64,000 nucleotides of DNA from Cladocopium goreaui (GCA_947184155.2 CAMXCT020002668.1:506214-570213), one strand, 5' to 3'. Positions 30,300 through 41,283 are shown, numbered from the stretch's first letter. Made by a program: numbers and translations. Notes: generated by a model from the sequence alone, not told the origin.

Positions 30300-30584
30300 T
30301 ATGCAAGATTTTTAACTGGAAAAACAAAAAAAAACGCGCTGTTAAAATTCTGACAACCCATTTTTTTGATAAAAGCGCTGTTGATAAAAGGGCTGTTTGG
30401 GCCTTGGGAATGATTCTCGATGATTGATCCATGAAAACTGCTGGCTTTTCGCCATGTTGGACTAGCGGAATGTCCCCTGGTCACTGGTCCCCGCACTGCC
30501 TAGGTCAAACAAAAAAGGTACGTTTGTACTTGCAGCTGGCTCATCTATGCTAATCTAAATACCCACCAAAACAAGAAAAAAACA

Positions 30585-30691
30585 TACCCTCTGGATATTT
30601 AACATAGCCATGGAAAATTGCCCATTTATAGATGGTTTACCTATTATAAATGGTGATTTTCCATGGCTATGTTAGTCATAACCAGATGGTA
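30585..30691. mobile_element. TACCCTCTGG-family MITE
   Basis: 107 bp; TACCCTCTGGATATTTAACA left end, GTCATAACCAGATGGTA right end. Interior is inverted relative to the 30,195 copy. Confidence 0.92.
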
Positions 30692-30821
30692 AGGGTGATT
30701 TTTCCTATGTGCGATTGTCTTCGCTGAGATTTGATGGAAATGACCAAAACCGTTTTGTAATCCCATTAGGACGACTAGTGCCCTTGGCACGGACTCGAAC
30801 GTAGCAAGGTTTAGACTCTCA

Positions 30822-30911
30822 TCAAGCCTTGGCCCGGTAAATCAGGTGTCGGTACCGAGCATCTGTCACATGGAGTTGCTTCATGCCCTCGATGTGCATG
30901 ACCCTCAGGTG
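30822..30911 (-). CDS. Probable 3'-terminal exon, unidentified gene
   Basis: After the acceptor GAAACTGCAG the minus strand reads HLRVMHIEGMKQLHVTDARY and ends in TGA at 30,822. 90 bp, phase 0. It is the lowest-coordinate member of the trail of minus-strand exons and may close the gene whose other exons lie at 32.3-38 kb. Family unknown. Confidence 0.5.
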   Translation of the reverse strand, partial: HLRVMHIEGMKQLHVTDARYRHLIYRAKA

Positions 30912-31139
30912 CTGCAGTTTCACAGAAAGTATGATACTCCATGTGCGCATTCTGCAGATCGGCCACAGGTCTTTTGAAAAATCATCACAACTATCTTCAA
31001 AGGTTATTTCGACATTTGACTTGTGAAAAGATCGTACAGGGATCCGCAGAGATGTTACAAAGATTCAAAACAGAATGATATGAGGGTGCTTATACCGATA
31101 AAAAAATAAGTGCATACAGATCTTGCAGAAGGATCTATT

Positions 31140-31206
31140 TTATATATATATATATTATATATATTATATATACATATATTATATATATATTATATATATA
31201 CAGTAA
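31140..31206. repeat. TA microsatellite
   Basis: Nearly pure alternating T/A with ATATTATATA irregularities. Confidence 0.9.
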
Positions 31207-31332
31207 TATATTGTGAGATAGCCCCTTTCAGACAAGCGGAGTGCCGGGGGATGTTCGCCTTGCGACGTATGCACGCGGGGGGTTCATGAAATTTCAGCTG
31301 CTTCATAAAGCTGTTGCTGGCCTGCTGGGATC

Positions 31333-31866
31333 ATGCGCTGGCGTTTTGCTGCTTACAACCCTCATAGTGCTTGGGAACTCTCACGTAAAGAAGAGATTGC
31401 AACTGCATTTGCTGGATATCACGTGTTGGGTTTGTCAGGCACAAAACGAAAACGACACCGAGAGGATCCTGCATGCTGCAAATCACAGGTTGGTACGTTT
31501 CACATTTATGAATGGGGGCATTCAGGCAAGTCTGAGAACGCTGCTGGTGTTGCATTGTATCTTCGCAAGCAAGCTTTTCGTGATTACAATGTACGGCGGG
31601 TATACAAGATTCCTTCTGAATACCAGGGGAGGATGGGCATACTTCGGGTCAAAAGAGGTGACTGTGATTTTTGCTTTATCGTTGCATACCCTTGGGTACA
31701 TAGGCAGACGGTGGCTGAGCAAACTCGAACCAACAGTTTTTGGAAATACATTGGCAAAAGTGTATCAGAACTGCAATGTATCGCTGTGTTCCTATCATCC
31801 TTACAGACTCCTATGCAAAGAATATTTGTCAGATTGGATCATCATCCCAACTATTGGGGAAAATAA
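31333..31866 (+). pseudogene. LINE-type endonuclease (exonuclease-endonuclease-phosphatase) fragment
   Basis: The plus frame reads FAAYNPHSAWELSRKEEIAT, then HVLGLSGTKR, YEWGHSGKSENAAGVALYLR and GRMGILRVKRGDCDFCFIVA. This is the N-terminal half of an APE-type endonuclease as found in dinoflagellate LINE retrotransposons (the N-x-S-x-W start, the GLSGTK strand and the internal GVAL strand). The catalytic C-terminal half and reverse transcriptase are absent; the frame ends where a second MITE-like right end begins (to 31,901). A longer overlapping frame (31,241-31,999) is a shadow. A dead 5' fragment of an element inserted in the plus orientation. Confidence 0.7.
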
Positions 31867-31901
31867 AATTCATGTTCCAAAAGTTCCAAACCACCAACCA
31901 G
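31830..31901. mobile_element. CCACCAACCAG-family MITE, right part
   Basis: CATCCCAACTATTGGGG, then AAAATTCATGTTCC and CCAAACCACCAACCAG, matching the right half of the elements at 37,227 and 55,658. The left half is missing, replaced by the LINE fragment. Confidence 0.65.
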
Positions 31902-32334
31902 ATATATATATATATTATTGTGAGATGTCATCCAGAGATCAGGTTCTTGGGGGATTAGATCATGAGATCCGGAGATCTGGAGATAAAAAAAACGGGTAAC
32001 GAACGGAGCCAGGAATTTGAGTTCTCTACTGAAAGAAAGGGAACACACCTAGGACCTAGGAATTTGTAGAGAGATCCCTTGAGAGATCCTTTTAGAAACA
32101 CTCTTGAACTTCAGGGGTCGTAGCAATAGTCTTGAAGAGATCCCGTGGAAAGTTGCAGAGTTGCATGAAACCAAAGAATATCTGGGTAGCGGTTTCAATC
32201 CAAAACATGCCACAACTACTATTATGTACTATATTCAACTTGGGGGAACCAAAGTTAACTTAGACCCAGTGACCAGTGACGGTGACATCACAACCACCGC
32301 TTTTCTCGATGGAAATCCACGGACGGCCAAGGCA

Positions 32335-32395
32335 TGGCAAGGCACTCTTTGAAGCCGGTGGGGATCGTCTTCCCGAAGACTTTGATGGAGGTTTC
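32335..32395 (-). CDS. Short exon, unidentified
   Basis: After the acceptor GGCCGGCCAG the minus strand reads ETSIKVFGKTIPTGFKECLA, clearly protein-like; the donor is not obvious. GC content is well above its surroundings. Part of the minus-strand exon trail. Confidence 0.45.
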
Positions 32396-32849
32396 CTGGC
32401 CGGCCCAGGCCCTCATCATTCTCCTCAATGGAGTGGTGAAATCCGATGTGTAGAGGAAAATCGGAACCGGAAACCATGGATTTTCCCATGAAATATGGAG
32501 GTTTCCTGCAAGTTCCCCTTAGGCCAATCCATTGATTGGGGGTATCTCCTTACGATTGCTCATTCGGTCTCCACTTCCCGAGAATCGGCCCTGTCCATGT
32601 TGGTTTACCAACAGATCCAACAAGTGAATGGGCGTACAACCCCGATAGTGGGTATATCAAGGGGTCATTTTACCCCTATGAATAGTGGAATTATCATCCC
32701 CCAATATTGGCAATACAATCCGACCTTTGAGCATGGCACAAATGGGGCTCAAGAATGACCTTCTAAACTATTCAATCTTAGTTGTCAATGCTCTGAGTCT
32801 GAGTCATCTTACTATCCACTAGTAGCGCATCTGGCCAAGATTACATTCG

Positions 32850-32969
32850 TGTAATTTAACATTGCTATCAGCTATCAAAATGGTCCCTTTATAGATGATT
32901 GACTCATTGACCTATCAAGCATTGAAGCATGGTCATTTTCCATGATTAATTAGTTATTACGAGAGGGTA
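32850..32969. mobile_element. Degenerate TACCCTCTGG-family MITE
   Basis: ATTTAACATTGCTATCA ... CATTTTCCATGATTAATTAG and a terminal GAGAGGGTA. Recognisable but much decayed. Confidence 0.6.
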
Positions 32970-33077
32970 ATCAAGAATTTCCAAACCAATGTTGAGATCT
33001 CGCTATCATCCACTATCACTAGTAGCTAATTCTTATGCAGTTGAACTTCGATGTCTCACACCCAACCCACAGGTTCT

Positions 33078-33205
33078 TCAGGTTTTGCCACAGATCTGAG
33101 ACCCATTTTGACCATGCCTGGGGCATCCCAGGATTTCCAAACCACCCATCGCCCACCAGTCCGCCTCTCTTTTGGCTTCCACGTTTGCCAAGTTCACTTG
33201 ATTCA
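33078..33205 (-). CDS. Possible exon, unidentified
   Basis: Behind AATCAAG the minus strand reads VNLANVEAKREADWWAMGGL in one frame and GLVGDGWFGNPGMPQAWSKW in another. Elevated GC and lack of stops suggest coding, but the frame is ambiguous. Confidence 0.3.
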
Positions 33206-33337
33206 TTCCCTGCCAAGGTTTGGGGCAGGGACGCAACCGGGGCATGGGGTGTCCCCCGCGAACAAAAAAAACATCCTTCAAATGATAAAATTATCCCGGC
33301 AAGAGACCCCAAACAGTGTGGAGGAGCGGGAGGATAA

Positions 33338-33965
33338 TGTATGATAATGTTGATGATGACGACGACGACGACGATGATGATGATGATGGTGATGGTGATG
33401 GTGATAGTTATGATGATGGTGATGATGATGATGATGATGATGCTGGTGATGGTGGTGGTGATGATGATGGCGATGATGGTGGTGATGGTGGTGATGGTGA
33501 TGATGGTGATGATGGTGATGATGGTGATGATGGTGATGATGGTGATGATGGTGATGATGGTGATGATGGTGATGATGGTGATGGTGCGGAGGATGACAAT
33601 GGTGCGGACAATGATGTTGAGGATGATGTGATGTTGAGGATGATGAGTTGCAGGATAATGATGCTGAGGATGATGTGATGTTGAGGATGATGAGGTTCAG
33701 GATAATGATGTTGAGGATGATGAGGTGGAGGATGAGGTTGAAGATGATGATGCTGAGAAGGAGGAAAATGATGTTGAGGATGATGATGTTGAGGAGGAGG
33801 ATGATCATGATGATGAAGAGGATGATAATGTTGCGGAAGAGGAGGTGGAGGATAATGATGTTGCGGAAGATGAGGTGGAGGATGATAATGATGATGTTGA
33901 GGATGATGGTGTCAAGGAGGAGGAAGATGATGGTGTTGAGGATGATGATGTGGAGGAGGAGGACC
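33338..33965. repeat. GAT/GGT trinucleotide-rich region
   Basis: Long (GAT)n, (GATGGT)n and (GATGTTGAG)n-type repeats. All frames are open on at least one strand, giving poly-Asp, poly-Met/Val and poly-His readings. No evidence favours translation. Confidence 0.92.
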
Positions 33966-33989
33966 GATCCCAAAACCGGGACCCACAGT

Positions 33990-34190
33990 TTGCGCGACCC
34001 TGTGCAGTCGAAATGCGCATGGACATGTTGGAAGAACCGTTTTATGCAGAAATTTACAGGTAAAAGGCCGCAGACCAAGCGCAAGCAAAACTCGCGCCGC
34101 AAACTTTGTGCGAGCCTGCGCAGTCATGGACATGTGAGAAGAGCATAGAAGAGCCATGTTATGCGGAAATTGACAGGGAAAGTGCCGGGG
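33990..34190. repeat. Two ~100-bp diverged direct repeats
   Basis: Blocks at about 33,996-34,070 and 34,108-34,186 share TG(T/C)GCAGTC, ATGGACATGT, GAAGA and TATGC(A/G)GAAATT(T/G)ACAGG. The second part resembles the TGTAAATTTACAGGTAAAAA arm of the foldback in the 22-30 kb array. Confidence 0.5.
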
Positions 34191-34230
34191 CCCAGAATGA
34201 GCACCTCGATCAAACACCGGCCTTAACGCT

Positions 34231-34918
34231 TAGAACCCACTGTTTGGAGAAAAAAGGACTTGACATAGACAACCGATGGCAATAAGCCAAAATCATCCAA
34301 AATCTATGAGCACCAGACCCATCATGGTCTGCCACGAGGCTCGATCCGGTCTGGATCTCAATGTAGTTGCATCAAGTGCTGATGACGCATGTGCCAGGTT
34401 GTTGCAAGGTCGAGTATTGGAGTCAACAAAGATGCAACAGTCAACCCCATGAGGAAATAGTACAGTAGAGGCTCGCTGTTTTAATCAGTCAAATCAGAAG
34501 CAGAAAGTGTGTAACGGTCTGAATGGGCATTGAAAACTGCCTATGAATTCCTCATGTATCAAAGGTGAAAGCCGATGCCCACCGGAAGGATTACCGAGAA
34601 CCACCTGGGAAGCCTGAAAGAAAACAAATATTCTAAACTATACTATATAACTATATAACCCTAATTTAGAGATGGTTCAGGAGGATACCCCTTACCAACA
34701 TCATGTATGCCATTGTTGTGAGGTCTCTATTGTTTTTTCCTGGACCATCCAGAAACCAGGTGTTTGCGGCATCGGGCTTACCACAGTACTTCTGCTTTGA
34801 ATGGAAAGTGCCTTCATTGGGCAAATGATGGAAAATGACTCATGTTTCCCCATCAGGGTGACATTGCCATTTCGAAATGAATCATGTGGCTCATGGTTTC
34901 CCTCGGAATTAAACCCAT
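34231..34918. other. Stretch without recognisable gene
   Basis: AT-rich unique-looking sequence. I see no exon-like GC islands, no inverted-repeat element and no RNA gene. Confidence 0.5.
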
Positions 34919-34929
34919 ATGAATCATAT

Positions 34930-34980
34930 TTATCATATATATATATATATATTTATTTATTTATCATATATATATAACGT
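34930..34980. repeat. TA/TTTA microsatellite
   Basis: (TA)n and TTTA runs. Confidence 0.85.
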
Positions 34981-35029
34981 ATGTGTGAATATCATGAAAT
35001 CCATGGGCTTTCCCACTGAACATCCCAGC

Positions 35030-35147
35030 CGTTTCCGCCGAGACCTCCAGGCAGGAGCCGATGGGTCCATGGCCGGCGTAGAAGAGGTCGCCGGCGTTGC
35101 GGTTCAGAATTTGGATCACCACCGGGTAGGCCACTGGGCCGTTGCGT
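35030..35147 (-). CDS. Exon, unidentified, strongly protein-like
   Basis: The minus strand reads VAYPVVIQILNRNAGDLFYA, then GHGPIGSCLEVSAETAGM, in a GC island inside AT-rich DNA. Probable acceptor CGGCCCAG at its 5' side; donor may be CTGGAG|GTCTCG at about 35,050. I do not recognise the protein. Confidence 0.5.
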
Positions 35148-35234
35148 GGCCGTTGCGTGGCCGTTGCGAGGCTGGGAGATTTCCAACACTGCCAAATCAA
35201 GGGGGAGAACTGGGAAATCCATGGAAATCACCCT

Positions 35235-35355
35235 TACCCTCTGCTTATGACTAACAGTTCGCCATGGTATAGATGGCCCATTTATAGATGATTTTCCCAT
35301 TAAAACGTTAATTCATAAGGGATTTTCCATGGCTATGTTAAATAACCAGATGGTA
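35235..35355. mobile_element. TACCCTCTGG-family MITE
   Basis: Left end TACCCTCTGCTTATGACTAA, right end TGTTAAATAACCAGATGGTA. 121 bp with a duplicated central segment. Confidence 0.9.
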
Positions 35356-35717
35356 TAGATCACTGGGATCTGTAACTGGGATAGGGTTTGGTATGGATCT
35401 ATAACTGGGATCTATAACTCAAAATTCCCATGTTGCCAGTGATTGTAGATGGGGCTTTGGTATGGAGGGAACTCTCCGACAGAGCTTTGTGGTGGGTCAA
35501 AATGTCCAGTTGTTGACAATCCCGTGTTTGGGCATCACGTGAAGAACTGGGGAAACAACAAAATCAGGGTGGTTTCCCTCAGAAATGCACCATTTTGGAG
35601 GATTTTGATTTCAAGTATTTTGGCTTCTTGAGCCATATCAAAATGAAGCAGAAACTCCCTCAAAACTGCTACAAAAAAGACACCCTTGGAGTCGAAATTA
35701 TGGAACTACTTACTACT
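35356..35717. other. Stretch without recognisable gene
   Basis: Contains a short direct repeat (ATCTATAACTGGGATCTATA). A plus frame at 35,449-35,631 has no support. Confidence 0.4.
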
Positions 35718-35828
35718 TACCCTCTGGTTATTTAACATAGCCATGGAAAATCACCATTTTTAATAGGTAAACCATCTATTTCTATGGGCCATTTCCCATG
35801 GCAAACTGTTAGTCATAACCAGAGGGTA
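35718..35828. mobile_element. TACCCTCTGG-family MITE
   Basis: TACCCTCTGGTTATTTAACA left, TTAGTCATAACCAGAGGGTA right. 111 bp. Confidence 0.93.
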
Positions 35829-36727
35829 CATTGTTCACATGTTTCATCGACATGGGAATCACGATGAAGATCCCAACATCCCAACTTCGTCAAAAGAAAT
35901 TGGAGAACCTCGGGTGAAACATGATGCACAGTAATTTACTGGTTTAATCCCTGAATTCGTGTGTGTATATATATATGATATGTCCATGTTTGACCTCATA
36001 CATACTGGGTTTATTTTTTGATTTCTTTCTCTTCAAGTTAGGTCAGATTCCCAATGTTTGTTGCTTCATGTCCACTGAAAACCTGGATCAGATCGCCATG
36101 GACTGCTGAAAGCTGATCCGGCGCCTTTTCGCCATATTTATCATATCCAAATTCTCTGTTGGCTTCATCATCGTTTTCTTCATCATCATCCTACTTTTCT
36201 TCTTATTCTTCTTCTTCTTCTTCTGCTTTGCACGGTGATGTGCTCTTGCTAGTTGCATCCCGCTTGGAGCATTCGAAAATGACCCTCGTCCATGACTTAC
36301 CCATTCCAGGAAACCTACTGTCCATCTTTGCTCAGGTCAGGGTCAAAAAGGAATCACCAAAATTGGATAAAATTGGTCACTTTTAGTATTGAACAATATG
36401 AACAATCCACTTTGGGGGTCACCAATTTTGAGCTACCACAAAATCTACCAAATTCACAACAGGCTCGTTGGATGATAAGTTGTTTTACAACTTGAAACTA
36501 CAGATCATGTATATGTCCACCATAGTCCAATCGTTGGCCTACATATTTCAAGCAACTTGGGTGGCCATTCCTGTACCCATTTTTTGCTTTCCGTCATCCC
36601 CTTCACTCCCATCATATGCCCATCACATCACAATTTTGTTGGTAAAATCCCCCATGTTTGATGCTTCAACAGCATTATTCCCATGGTTTCCACTCCTTGC
36701 TGTACCCAGCGGTGCCGCCGGGCGCAC

Positions 36728-36816
36728 CTTTGAGTCCCTTGGTAGCGCCCACGACGTCCACCGCGCAAACGTCGCTGGGGATGCACTGGGCGGTGTACTG
36801 ATACTGCTTCCAGGCC
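36728..36816 (-). CDS. Exon, unidentified
   Basis: Acceptor CTTGCCAAG|G and donor CTCAAAG|GTGCGC give an 89-bp exon reading AWKQYQYTAQCIPSDVCAVD then VVGATKGLK. Two Cys and a compact pattern; no family assigned. The frame also continues past the donor (GAPGGTAGY), so the 3' border may be slightly lower. Confidence 0.55.
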
Positions 36817-36855
36817 CTTGGCAAGGGGTAAAATCCAAGGGATTGCACCCTCAAC

Positions 36856-37225
36856 AATGGTTAATAATGGTTAATATACTGTTATATGTTAATAATTGTT
36901 AAATAGTAATGGTTAATAATGTTTAATAACAATGGTTAATGATGGTTAATAATAATGGTTAATGATGGTTAATAATAGTGGTTAATGATGGTTAATAACA
37001 ATGGTTAATGATGGTTAATAATAATGGTTAATGATGGTTAATAATAATGGTTCATGATGGTTAATAATAATGGTTAATGATGGTTAATAACAATGGTTAA
37101 TGATGGTTAATAACAATGGTTAATGATGGTTAATAACAATGGTTAATGATGGTTAATATACTGTTATATGCTAATATACTGTTAATGATGATGGTTATTA
37201 TATGGTTAATGATGGTTAATAATAA
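36856..37225. repeat. Minisatellite, TGGTTAATGATGGTTAATAA
   Basis: About 16 units of 21-23 bp built from TGGTTAATGA and TGGTTAATAACAA. It directly abuts the left end of a CTGGTTGGTGG MITE. Confidence 0.92.
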
Positions 37226-37226
37226 T

Positions 37227-37339
37227 CTGGTTGGTGGTTGAGCCCTACCCCTCTGAAAAATGATAAACTTCGTCAGATGGGATGATGAAATTCCCAACTG
37301 AATGGAAAAATAAAATTCATGTTCCGAACCACCAACCAG
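37227..37339. mobile_element. CTGGTTGGTGG-family MITE
   Basis: Left end CTGGTTGGTGGTTGAGCCCT, right end TTCCGAACCACCAACCAG. 113 bp, interior CCCAACTGAATGGAAA. No ORF. The same family occurs at 55,658 and 63,209, with right-end fragments at 31,830 and 62,868. Confidence 0.88.
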
Positions 37340-37372
37340 TAATGGAAGTTAACCAACAATGATTGGGTTGAC

Positions 37373-37470
37373 TACCTTTTGGTAATTTGTTTCATAGCTT
37401 TGGAAGCCATGGCCCATTCACTTCAATGAATTACCCAAAGTGGTGATTTTTGCTATGTTTACCAGAGGGT
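37373..37470. mobile_element. TACCCTCTGG-family MITE, diverged
   Basis: TACCTTTTGGTAATTTGTTT left, TGCTATGTTTACCAGAGGGT right. Confidence 0.75.
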
Positions 37471-37929
37471 TTTCGGCGAATCTTAATCACCGATCACCAG
37501 CGGCAAATTTGAACCGTTTATCCTTGAGGGGTTTTACCTTTGGGGGGAGTGATCGAATAGGTATGATATCTGTGGCGCATTGGTGGCATTGAAATGGGTC
37601 AAAAAAAGTGGTGCTCAAATTGGACTTTGAATGGAAAAAACCATGATAAACCAAAGGATTCTGGAGCATCCCTGATTTTTGGACAAGTGCCCGCGCGCGT
37701 GTGGAATTTTTTGTGTGGGTGTGTGTGAATATGATGAACAAAAACTGTGATTGGACAAAAAATTGTCGAAACTCCAAAAAAAAAATAGGATCATTTAAGA
37801 ACAACATCACGGGCATGAATTAGACTGCCATACTAAACAAGAATAGTATAGAACAGTGATTTAAAAAAAAAAAACATAAGAAATGGGGTCCCGTTGCAGG
37901 GTTGCAGGGTTGCATGATCAACAGGGGCT

Positions 37930-38006
37930 TCAGCCACGCCCAGCAGCTTATTCGCAAAGCTGTAGACGTAGTTGCACTTCTTGTCTCCCTTCTTCGCCAA
38001 GGATGC
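37930..38006 (-). CDS. Exon, unidentified
   Basis: Acceptor CAGCTCAG|GCATCC. It reads ASLAKKGDKKCNYVYSFANK then LLGVAE; a GC donor is possible at GGCGTG|GCTGAA or slightly further. Lys-rich, one Cys. Family unknown. Confidence 0.5.
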
Positions 38007-38142
38007 CTGAGCTGTTCATCCTGAAGCTCCTGGGAAAAACATTTAAGTGGAGTTCATGCATTGTATAGATGTTTTCCAAGAAAAATGCGTGAAGATATTA
38101 TGATATACTATGATATACTAAATGGATCAGAGATAGAAACCA

Positions 38143-38220
38143 GACTTAGTATATCATAGTATATCATAGTATATCATAGTATATCATAGTATATCATAGT
38201 ATATCATAGTATATCATAAT
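38143..38220. repeat. 10-bp tandem repeat (AGTATATCAT)
   Basis: Eight units, flanked by inverted TATGATATACTAAA copies, so the region can fold on itself. Confidence 0.9.
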
Positions 38221-38739
38221 ATCATGGAATCATTATAATATTATGATATACTAAATTTTATCAGAAAGGGTGGAATTTTCAAAAAAAAACACGTTCCAAC
38301 TCCACCAGGGAACGATAGGCCCTGGAGCGGAGCACTTGCCATCGCCTACGTAGTTCTTTCGGATGGTTTCCTGCGTCCACACTTCCATGTATCAATCTTT
38401 GTCCCAGGGGATATACGGATAGTATAAACATATTATAGACATATATCACATATATATATATTATAGACATATATCATATATAGAATAATACACATGATTT
38501 ACCCTATCAATATAGTGTGAAATGTTCATGAAAACACATCTAGTATGCATGAACCAATGAGAAAAAGGACATCTATGGCCTATCGCTTCAAAAAATTGGT
38601 CAAAGAACCCACAAAAGGATGAGAGTGGGGACAATATGATACTATGAACAAACAATAATCAAGAACAAAGGTATCAAGTTCAAACTCGTAATTTGACTGT
38701 GTTTTTACTGCCACTCACTTTTGGCCACTTAAATCCAGT

Positions 38740-38883
38740 TCAACCAGGGTGTTCGATGGGGAAGTCCAGAGCCTCGAAGAACTGAAGGCACAATCTTGTC
38801 AGTGGATGACCACTGTCATCCAACTTCAAATGAACAGTAGTACCTTGCTGTTCACCCAATGCCGTAAATCTCCATTTGTGCAT
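38740..38883 (-). CDS. Small ORF or exon (47 codons)
   Basis: ATG at 38,883 (MHKWRFTALGEQQGTTVHLK), then LDDSGHPLTRLCLQFFEALD, to TGA at 38,740. A GT donor (CACCCTG|GTTGAA) lies one codon before the stop, so this may be a first exon. KWRF-x-W/L...V-L-L-x-D is loosely like the AHSA1 fold, but that is weak. Confidence 0.4.
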   Translation of the reverse strand: MHKWRFTALGEQQGTTVHLKLDDSGHPLTRLCLQFFEALDFPIEHPG

Positions 38884-39048
38884 GGTTTATATTGGTTTAG
38901 AATGAATCTATCCCGGGTTTCTTGAAGGGGTAAACTAGTAAACACCACAGAAAATCTGGGTACAGAGCCACTCAACTGTTCTCGGATTTGAAAATCGAAA
39001 TCCATGTGTAAAACTCTTCAAGTCCTGGGTTTAGCACAGCACAAGTTG

Positions 39049-39129
39049 CTACTCGTCCCTGCCCAACTCGCCGCCAACGCCAGCCATTGGCGCCTCCTGG
39101 TCGCTGCCCTGGATGGCGTTCAGGTTCAC
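39049..39129 (-). CDS. Probable 3'-terminal exon
   Basis: Acceptor GTGCCCCAG|GTGAAC, phase 0, reading VNLNAIQGSDQEAPMAGVGG and ELGRDE to TAG. 81 bp, GC-rich and free of repeats. Low-complexity Gly/Asp/Glu end typical of C-termini. Confidence 0.5.
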   Translation of the reverse strand: MNLNAIQGSDQEAPMAGVGGELGRDE

Positions 39130-39156
39130 CTGGGGCACGAGAATATATGGGGCACT

Positions 39157-39354
39157 TACCCTCTGGTAATTTAATTGTGGTTTAATGGTGGTTTAATGGT
39201 GGTTTAATGGGATTTAATCAGGATTTAATGGGGTTTAATGGGATTTACCCTCTGGTAATTTAACATAGCTATAGAAAATCACCATGCTATTCATAGGTAA
39301 ACCATCTTTTTCCATGGGCCATTTTCTATAGCTATGTTCGTTTACCAGAGGGTA
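39157..39354. mobile_element. TACCCTCTGG-family MITE with expanded left end
   Basis: An outer left end TACCCTCTGGTAATTTAA at 39,157 is followed by (GGTTTAATGG)n to 39,245. A second left end at 39,246 and a normal right end (TTTACCAGAGGGTA) follow at 39,354. The minisatellite looks generated from the TAATTTAA end of the element. Confidence 0.88.
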
Positions 39355-40104
39355 TCTGGCCGTGAAAATGTTGGTGGTTTGCCATTCTGCAAATTTAATA
39401 TTGTTCTTTTTCCATTAATCAATCTTACTTATAATGAAAATCAAAGCCGCCTCTCAAAATGATTTGGGTGCATATGGGAGGATAAACATGTTTTAATGTC
39501 TTCATCTCTGCCTCTCTATCTGTCTGTGAGAAGATCTTGCAGAGATCCTGGTGAAATCCTCTAAGTGTCCTTGCATGGTCTCGATACCGGTCCTTATGAG
39601 AAGATCTTGTGGAGATCCTGTTGAAATCCTCCTCAAGGGGTCCTTGCATTAAGATCTTGAAGATGGTCTGCATTGGTGTTTGTATGAGAATTCTTCTGGG
39701 GTGCTCATAGGAAGTTCTTGTATAAACATCTTGTGAGATCCTCTATCTAGATCTATGTAGAAGGTCCTTCTCTGACGATCGCTTGAAATTCTCTTAGATG
39801 TCCTGGTATCAGGTTCTGGTATGAGGTCCTAATAGGTAGACATAGCATCGCTTCTTGTTCCGAAACAAGTCCCTGCTGCTGCAGTTGCGATACTGTCTAA
39901 CCTGATCTGCTACTGTTCCATAGCTACTGTTGCTTGTGTCTGGCACATTGACTTCCTACCCCCCACACTGTGTGGGGTCTCTTGACGATGTATTTTTTTA
40001 ATGCACAGCCAGTGGAATTAAGTCCTGGCATACTACGATAATGGGATATCAGGAATAATGAATAATGGTTGCAAGTTGCAACAGTAGATGTGCGGAGGCT
40101 TCCT

Positions 40105-40200
40105 AAAAATGGTGGTGCCCCAAATCATCCAAGTCATGGATGGCCATTCTAGTATTGAAACAGCCATGGTGGCTTGGGGATCCCCCATTTGAAGAAACCC
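40105..40200. repeat. Interspersed repeat (CCAAATCATCCAAGTCATGG)
   Basis: Matches 45,366-45,460: GGTGCCCCAAATCATCCAAG ... TAGTATTGAAAC ... TTGGGGATCCCCC. Partial inverted ends (GGGGATCCCCC with GTGCCCC) suggest a small element. Confidence 0.6.
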
Positions 40201-40218
40201 CCAAGTGAATATTGTTCA

Positions 40219-40322
40219 TTACCAATGAGTCATGGGCTTGTAACGTTTTGCAGCCCCGTAGAACTGAGATAGCATGCCCCAGTTGATCATCACAAAGTGT
40301 GTCAGGCCAATCTGCAGGTCAC
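40219..40322 (-). CDS. 3'-terminal exon, unidentified
   Basis: The minus strand reads CDLQIGLTHFVMINWGMLSQ then FYGAAKRYKPMTHW to TAA at 40,219. The 5' border may be at CTGCAG (acceptor) or about 17 bp upstream. Hydrophobic-aromatic and clearly protein-like. Family unknown. Confidence 0.5.
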
Positions 40323-41235
40323 AAGGTGACCCTTTTGAAGGCCAGCCATCGACAGATTTTTCCAGCAAATGTTCCAGAGTTATGGAAGCTAACCATGGGA
40401 GAAAAAAACAAAAACAATATGTGTTTTTGATGTTCCTCAGTGGTTCAGGGAGTTTTAGCATGTGACTGCTTTAAAACTCCATTCTGATTCGGAATACTGC
40501 ACTGTTACCAGAAATACTGCACCGTTTCGGTCAAGTCAATGGGCGCAAAACCGACGTCGAAATGACCAATTTCTGTTCCCATAGCTGTCTTAAAAATGCA
40601 TAGTCCAAAAAAACGTGTGTAGTGGTCACAAGAAATTGCTTGAAAAATGGAACAGAATCGCTTCATTCTCCAATTTTGGCTCGTCAATCCCTGTTGTCAA
40701 ATCCCCGTGTATTATGTAGAACCCTTTTTGCTATGCTAGGGCACCCAAACCAATTGTGTTAGTTTAGATTTTAGATCTGCTCATTCTGGGAACCTCTTAT
40801 GGGCGATTCTTATTACTTTCTGGTATGTCTGTCCCCTGCAAAAAGTTGTACTTTTGCTGGGATATGATATGTGACAAAAGCATCTAAGCCAAAACATGCT
40901 AAAAACTAAAGCGTACGGCTTCAATTCTGTTTTGGGCGGATACGATTGTATGTCGATCTATGTCTAGCCATTTGTTCTTCCGCTAGTAATTCTTGCCCTT
41001 CTTGATTGGTTTAATCGCCATGTATTCTTCCTCAAACGACAATTTTGTTGCTTAACACCCCGCGTTTGATGCTCCAAGTCTTTTGCGCCCAGGCAATCAA
41101 ACTCATAGTAACTCGTAGATCCCCGGGAAAAAAATAAACATCTTAAATTCTAGTTAAATCATCCAAAAATCATCCAAAAATCATCCAAAAATCTCAATCA
41201 CGCCACATTTCTCCATTTTTTGATCATAGACCCGC

Positions 41236-41283
41236 CTTGCTGGCGATCTCACTGGCGTAGTCCCGGGCGTCTCCGCAGCACTC
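41236..41283 (-). CDS. Micro-exon (48 bp)
   Basis: Acceptor CAACCCAG|GAG and GC donor AGCAAG|GCGGGT. It reads ECCGDARDYASEIASK in phase 0. GC donors are common in dinoflagellates. Confidence 0.5.

Noticed and set aside
31241-31999. 252-codon plus frame with several hydrophobic segments, membrane-protein-like
   Set aside because: It overlaps the LINE endonuclease frame, which matches a known family, and it extends into the MITE and a (TA)n run.
33278-34102. 274-codon minus frame with poly-His, and plus frames with poly-Asp
   Set aside because: These are translations of GAT/GGT trinucleotide repeats with no other support.
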